A stretch of 9,296 nt of DNA from Pseudomonadota bacterium (GTDB lineage: Bacteria; Myxococcota; UBA9042; PHBI01): contig SYAK01000537.1 of the NCBI GenBank assembly GCA_005788935.1, positions 1-9,296 on the forward strand, written 5' to 3'. The notes under the pieces were generated by a model. The model saw only the letters and a list, made by a program, of their open reading frames with translations, was not told the DNA's origin and searched no databases. A program made the position numbers and the translations under genes. Positions 6,301-9,296 of this stretch are shown here, piece by piece (positions within the stretch are counted from its first letter, which is position 1; each line of letters opens with the position of its first letter).

Positions 6301-9000
6301 CTCGCCTGGCGATCCGCGGACCCTCTCCAGCTCTCGGCCACCGTGCGCGACCCCGATGTGTCGGAGCTCGCCCGGATGCTCGCCCCGCTCGGGATTGTGC
6401 CACCCGTGCCGCTCGGTGGGGCGCTCGCGCTCGCCCTGCGTCTCGAGGGGCCCGCCCGCGCCCCCGATGTGACGCTCGACCTGAGGATGCAGCGCCTCGC
6501 GCTCGCGGACTTCAGCGACGGAGACGTGACGGTGCGTGTGACCCCGACGCCGGCGGGCCACGCAATCCAGGGAGACTGGACCCGCGCGACGGGTGCACCG
6601 CTCCTCAGCTTCGAGGGTGACCTCGGGCCAGGCCTCGTCGAGACGCTTGCGGCGGTCGCGGGCATTCGGGACGCCTCGGCCCCGCCGCCCGAGGTCGGGC
6701 CGGCCTTGTGGCGGGCGCTGACACAGGCCTTGCGGCGCTTCTCGCTGAGGGTCCCGGCGACCTCACTCGGCCAGACCCCGGCCGCGCCGTTCCTCGGGCC
6801 GGCCCTTCGCGCGCTCGAGGCGTCACTCGCGCTCGTCCTCCGCCAGTCCCCCGCGGTCGGCCAGTCCCCGTTCGAGCTGAGCGTGCGCCTCGCCCAGGTC
6901 CCGGGTCTCCCCCCGCTGAGCACGCTGGCCCTGCAGTTCATCGCGGTCGGAGACGCGCTGCTCGGGCTGGCCCAGTGCGTCGATGGGGACGACGGTCGTC
7001 AGTGGTTCACGGCGGACGTCCACGTGCCGAATCTTGGCCAGATGACGGAGGCGCCGTGGGAGGCCGTCGAGCGCAGTCTCGCCGACCCGCAGACCGCTCT
7101 GCAGATCGAGGTCCCCGACCTCCGCACGACCGATCTCTGGCGTCTCGACCCCGGACTCCGCCACACGCTCTCACAGCCGTTTCCCGACGGTCTGCTCTCT
7201 GGCGCGATCACGGCGCGCGGCGGCCCAGAGGGGCCGACCGTCTCTGCGGCCATGCGCATCCGGACGCTCGCAGCCGAGCTCGTCGCGGCGACGACCAGGC
7301 TCCCGGGTGCGCTGCGGGCCCTGGCGCTCGCGGCCCGCGTCAGGAGTCGCAACGTGGCCAACGACCTGTTCGCCAACGTCGTCGTCGGACCTCGTGAGAC
7401 ACGCGCCCGGCTGGTCCTGACGCAGGATGAGGCGGCGGCGGGCGTCGGGGCCGAGGACGCGTCGGTCTTGCCCGCAGGGCTTGTCGTCGCGAGCGTCGAC
7501 GCGCCGGTGGGCACCACCTCGATGCTCGCTGGCGAGCTGCCCGACCTCGCCAACACCCCGTTCGAGGGCGCGCTGTCGGCGCGGTCCTTTGACCTCGAGG
7601 GACTGGTCGCACCCTATCGCACCACCTTCGGCGCGACACGTGGACAGGTCGAAGGCCACGTCGAGATCGCCGGAACAGCGGCTCACCCCCGCCTCGACGG
7701 CGCGCTCTCGGTCCAGCTCTCGGACCTCTCGGTCCCGGCCATCGGCTTCCGGCGGGAGGACGTCACGCTCGGGGTGCTCTTCGAGGGTGGCAACAAGGTC
7801 CACGTGACCGGGCTGTCCTTCCCCGAGCCTCCCGGACGCGACGGCCAGGACGCCCCTCCGCACGGCATCGAGGCGACCCTCGGAGCCACGCTCGACGGCT
7901 TCTCGCCAGCCGCCATCACGCTTCGCGGGGCGCTCGACCTGTCACGCGCCCGCATCGTGACCCGGCGCGACGCAGAGCTGCTCGTGTCCGGACGCATCGA
8001 CCTCTCCGGGCGGGCCTCGGGGCCCATCATCCGCGGCAACCTCACGGTCGACCACGCGTCGCTGTCGCCCCGCATGTCCTCGCGCGCCGTTCGGCCCATC
8101 GGCCTCCCGACCGGGGTCACGCTCGTCCGCGGCGCTCCTGAGGAGCCGCCCGAGTCCATCGCGCGCCCCGCCTTCACGACGGGGGCGACGGTCGACGTGA
8201 CCATCACGATCCCACCGAAGGCCGTGACCCTCGAGCCGACCCTCTTCCTCGCGGTCGGCGAGGTGCGCGCGCTCGTTCGCCCCCACACGGCCGAGCCCGG
8301 GCTGCGCATTCACACCCGCAATGGCCGAATCGGTATCACGGGGGCCATCCTGCTGCCCTCCGAGAGCGTCGAGGTCTACGGCAAGCGGCTCCTCCTCGAC
8401 CCAGCCTCCCGCATCGACTTCACCGGCGATATCGACCGGGACCCCCAGCTGCGCATCGCGGCGACCTACGACATCGCGGGCCTCGACCTCTCGTCGCTCG
8501 GTCTCAGGACCCGGCCTGAGTCACGAATTACCGTCAAGATCGATGGAAGTGCTCAGGAGCCGCAGCTCTCCTTCAGCTCCGATCCCCCGATGGACGAGAG
8601 CAACATCCTGTCGATTATCGCCCTCGGCACGCCCGCGGGGGCCGCTGGCGGTGTCGCAGCGCAAGCGCGCGGGCAGGTGCTCTCCGCCTTCCTCAGCATG
8701 GCGACCCTCGAGCTCGGGCGCGGCCTCGTGAAGGCCCTCCCCATCGAGATCCTCAAGATCGACACGCTGACAGGCGACCTCGCCGACATGCGCCTGACTG
8801 TCGGCAAGCGCATCACCGATCACCTCTTCCTGTATTATCGCTCCGACTGGTCGAGCGACCGCTGCGGCGACATGGTCTGGGCCGAGCTCCGCCTCGGCGG
8901 TGTGCTCTACATGACCGCCGAGTACTGCCGCCCGCCCGGCACCGAGGGGCGCTCCGACACCTCCGTCCGCGCGACCGTCCGAATCGGTCCGTCGCGCTGA
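3391..9000 (+). CDS. tamB: TamB, translocation and assembly module inner-membrane-anchored subunit (AsmA-like, DUF490 C-terminus)
   Basis: 1869 aa, against 1259 aa for E. coli TamB. Residues 1-15 are basic, then an uncleaved-type membrane anchor at about 16-38 (VAQCVAIAMIGAVGFVGGVL). The next block, LGGNLPFDVTLEGVAIYG (about 69-86) through ELDPFALL and VSEVRVERPRGVLMR, is the standard TamB/AsmA-like N-terminal strand pattern. A very long beta-rich, cysteine-poor middle follows, predicted from the family to form a hydrophobic-grooved beta-taco across the periplasm. The C-terminal TamB domain covers about 1490-1866. Landmarks are NGRIGITG (about 1645), YGKRLLLDPASRIDFTG, DPQLRIAATY, SSDPPMDESNILSIIALG (ending about 1746) and LTVGKRITDHLFLYYRSDW. 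The protein ends in RIGPSR rather than an aromatic residue. The start is set by TGATG overlap with tamA; the same frame is open further upstream but lies inside tamA. Role: periplasm-spanning partner of TamA, implicated in outer-membrane protein assembly and phospholipid transport. Codon use changes between the middle and the 3' part (see findings). Confidence 0.94.
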   Translation: MGLEPPSRPVGRFARVAQCVAIAMIGAVGFVGGVLAALQAEAVQDGVRRIGVSQANALFEGRISVERLGGNLPFDVTLEGVAIYGADGAEIIAVEKISAELDPFALLAQRVAVSEVRVERPRGVLMRPREGGGADIPLARAFALRVPVPDDPTPSPWEVDVKRVVLEDGALDGLLPDGTLHARGLGLSFVFALDPRGLRWRDLHVDVERLESPTLSWLLDGHALALRTDGRIDPEGLHVDRLNLQVGPHGLEAQGAMSLGPELDGVLEIAALSIADAPRGLLARALPGGASGRARVVHAGGEVVATGELHGRHGVLELSAHAAQKAAGGLGGWFVSVGGSGRVAPVRAEGDAAEAREVRGVMSFVAHGFGLPGDAAHRLQADLDIVAVTPDGTVGHATVEGRFLPQRRPLRDGWGLRVWVDDMGLQPWLGLLGEPDIEGRLDQASLRGLVLQGGPGGFELTVGSGVKGRARGTLRAGGLGPVSLEQLDLRLESRWDGVELPELAFRLKTGAVAAAGLEAEATAAVLFRGHADAEGLGFGGEISAREVRGHGLHLAEAQMPVDLALSPDFGLVEATARPELSQVSLEGGRAAELLAGVFTVRPTEDGHSLESRLSVSGVTGPHAILRHAEVEATARWPGEVPSASSPLEGDVRLRLAALALGSVAPQVQAESARVSARVNAAEGVLGPVRFEGEAEVARLEAPEGATAQAATTFAGVLPGGPGRPLALAGQGSVSGLALKVPEVLAGRVFERVAAAWRLGSGRVTARLDAALDAVFALAAEGEVDLARGTADLKALALRDRETGRALVEAQSVTVSDTRIAAESLIIRPRAPDSGEVTGRLALNLPRVAARAAVGPEPASVEAKLLLAELDLAELAATIDSVLGKALLAGRGIGGTLSGSLGLTGPLSGPTCSASVALRAGRALGSPTGAIVLESGPDGTAVRVEGRWRGASGGLDLNGRLPAVLSLAPPGLAWRSADPLQLSATVRDPDVSELARMLAPLGIVPPVPLGGALALALRLEGPARAPDVTLDLRMQRLALADFSDGDVTVRVTPTPAGHAIQGDWTRATGAPLLSFEGDLGPGLVETLAAVAGIRDASAPPPEVGPALWRALTQALRRFSLRVPATSLGQTPAAPFLGPALRALEASLALVLRQSPAVGQSPFELSVRLAQVPGLPPLSTLALQFIAVGDALLGLAQCVDGDDGRQWFTADVHVPNLGQMTEAPWEAVERSLADPQTALQIEVPDLRTTDLWRLDPGLRHTLSQPFPDGLLSGAITARGGPEGPTVSAAMRIRTLAAELVAATTRLPGALRALALAARVRSRNVANDLFANVVVGPRETRARLVLTQDEAAAGVGAEDASVLPAGLVVASVDAPVGTTSMLAGELPDLANTPFEGALSARSFDLEGLVAPYRTTFGATRGQVEGHVEIAGTAAHPRLDGALSVQLSDLSVPAIGFRREDVTLGVLFEGGNKVHVTGLSFPEPPGRDGQDAPPHGIEATLGATLDGFSPAAITLRGALDLSRARIVTRRDAELLVSGRIDLSGRASGPIIRGNLTVDHASLSPRMSSRAVRPIGLPTGVTLVRGAPEEPPESIARPAFTTGATVDVTITIPPKAVTLEPTLFLAVGEVRALVRPHTAEPGLRIHTRNGRIGITGAILLPSESVEVYGKRLLLDPASRIDFTGDIDRDPQLRIAATYDIAGLDLSSLGLRTRPESRITVKIDGSAQEPQLSFSSDPPMDESNILSIIALGTPAGAAGGVAAQARGQVLSAFLSMATLELGRGLVKALPIEILKIDTLTGDLADMRLTVGKRITDHLFLYYRSDWSSDRCGDMVWAELRLGGVLYMTAEYCRPPGTEGRSDTSVRATVRIGPSR
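3449..3460. repeat. 12-bp AT-rich palindrome inside the tamB anchor codons
   Basis: TTGCAATTGCAA is a perfect palindrome, AT-rich in a strongly GC-rich setting, 59 nt after the tamB start. It encodes part of the membrane anchor (CVAIAM) with GCA and ATT codons that are otherwise uncommon here. It may simply reflect weak mRNA structure near a start codon; an operator role is possible but unsupported. Confidence 0.4.
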
Positions 9001-9015
9001 CCTCGCGGCCCGTCC

Positions 9016-9034
9016 CCCCGTAGATAATTCGGGG
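9016..9034 (+). terminator. Weak hairpin just after tamB, possible terminator
   Basis: CCCCG (9016-9020) can pair with CGGGG (9030-9034) around a 9-nt AT-rich loop, 16 nt past the tamB stop. The stem is only 5 bp and no U-tract follows (TCGTG), so it is a poor intrinsic terminator. Rho-dependent termination, or termination within the repeats beyond, is equally possible. Confidence 0.25.
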
Positions 9035-9035
9035 T

Positions 9036-9190
9036 CGTGTTCGAACATGTGAACTTGCTCCCGAGGTCGTTCCCGTTCTCATATCGGGGGCGTGTCCGAA
9101 CATGTGAACTTGCAACCAAGGGCGTTCCCGTTCTCATATCGGTGGGGGGTCGTGTCCGAACATGTGAACTTACCCGGCAGTCGTTCTCGG
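9036..9190. repeat. Three-copy 55-60 bp intergenic tandem repeat
   Basis: GTGTCCGAACATGTGAACTT occurs at 9092-9111 and 9152-9171 exactly and at 9037-9056 with one change (T for C at 9041). Between copies lies CGTTCCCGTTCTCATATCGG, exact at 9068-9087 and 9123-9142. After copy 3 only a shortened relative (TCGTTCTCGG, 9181-9190) remains. Periods are 55 and 60 bp. The variable stretch is GCTCCCGAGGT / GCAACCAAGGG / ACCCGGCAG. Frames across the repeats on the minus strand give repetitive peptides (SSHVRTRP), which I regard as non-coding. I do not recognise the family. It lies between two convergent genes. Confidence 0.9.
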
Positions 9191-9210
9191 CCCGTCTCTC
9201 AGTCAGGGCG

Positions 9211-9296
9211 TCAGGCCGGGGTCGGGTCGCCACCCTCATCGCTCGCGACGAAGCGGCTGAAGGATCCGAGCACCCGCACATCGGCCGCGACCTCGC
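9211..9296 (-). CDS. C-terminal end of an unidentified protein (5' part outside window)
   Basis: Reading leftward from the edge, a frame of 27 sense codons ends at TGA (9213-9211). The residues include ADVRVLGSFSRFVASDEGG and end in DPTPA. Third positions are G or C in 23 of 27 codons, matching the real genes nearby, and the stop lies just beyond the repeat region, as expected for a gene end converging on tamB. The fragment is too short to assign to a family. It could still be a chance open frame in GC-rich DNA. Confidence 0.5.
   Translation of the reverse strand, partial: EVAADVRVLGSFSRFVASDEGGDPTPA

Noticed and set aside
3298..6941. Long minus-strand open frames opposite tamB (for example 3298-5064, 3639-5246, 5817-6941)
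   Set aside because: They are Arg/Pro/Ser-rich shadows expected in GC-rich DNA, opposite a clearly recognised TamB, with no recognisable domain.
9036..9171. CRISPR array or integron attC sites
   Set aside because: The would-be spacers are themselves repeated (CGTTCCCGTTCTCATATCGG twice), so this is a tandem repeat. No attC-like core sites or cas/integrase genes are present.
8907..9281. Minus-strand frames of 100-124 codons running through the repeats
   Set aside because: They consist of repeat-encoded peptide (SSHVRTRP) and overlap the tamB 3' end. The better-supported minus-strand frame at the right edge stops at 9211.

Overview
The window is very GC-rich, with strongly G/C-biased third codon positions. 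It looks like chromosomal DNA of a Gram-negative (diderm) bacterium, because most of it encodes an outer-membrane assembly module. GC level, the long alanine/arginine-rich reading frames and the divergent TamA/TamB sequences would fit Myxococcota or a related former deltaproteobacterium. That placement is inference; no marker gene is present.

Layout: (1) 1-906, minus strand: 302 codons of an Rpn-family PD-(D/E)XK nuclease ('recombination-promoting nuclease/putative transposase'), cut off at its 3' end by the window edge. Its C-terminal tail is a perfect 12-bp tandem repeat, seven copies of Gly-Arg-Val-Glu. (2) 907-1177: a divergent intergenic region with a 10-bp direct repeat and an 8-bp inverted repeat, but no convincing promoter. 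(3) 1178-3391, plus: a TamA-like Omp85/BamA-superfamily outer-membrane protein with three POTRA domains and a 16-strand-type barrel carrying the MRGF motif. (4) 3391-9000, plus: tamB, an unusually long (1869 aa) AsmA-like protein with an N-terminal membrane anchor and the conserved C-terminal TamB domain. Its start codon overlaps the tamA stop (TGATG). (5) 9001-9210: intergenic, with a weak hairpin after tamB and three copies of a 55-60 bp repeat. (6) 9211-9296, minus: the probable last 27 codons of another, convergent gene.

tamA and tamB form a two-gene, translationally coupled operon. In the TAM model, TamB spans the periplasm as a beta-taco tube anchored in the inner membrane and docks onto the TamA POTRA domains at the outer membrane. 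The complex helps insert outer-membrane proteins and/or move phospholipids between the membranes. The Rpn gene is divergently transcribed and probably unrelated in function; it belongs to a nuclease family with roles in recombination and phage defence.

The observations most worth following are: the repetitive, potentially length-variable tail of the Rpn protein together with an internal start with a Shine-Dalgarno sequence; the three-copy intergenic repeat after tamB; paired cysteines in TamA and TamB; and a clear synonymous-codon shift inside tamB. I did not find evidence for a wholly new system.
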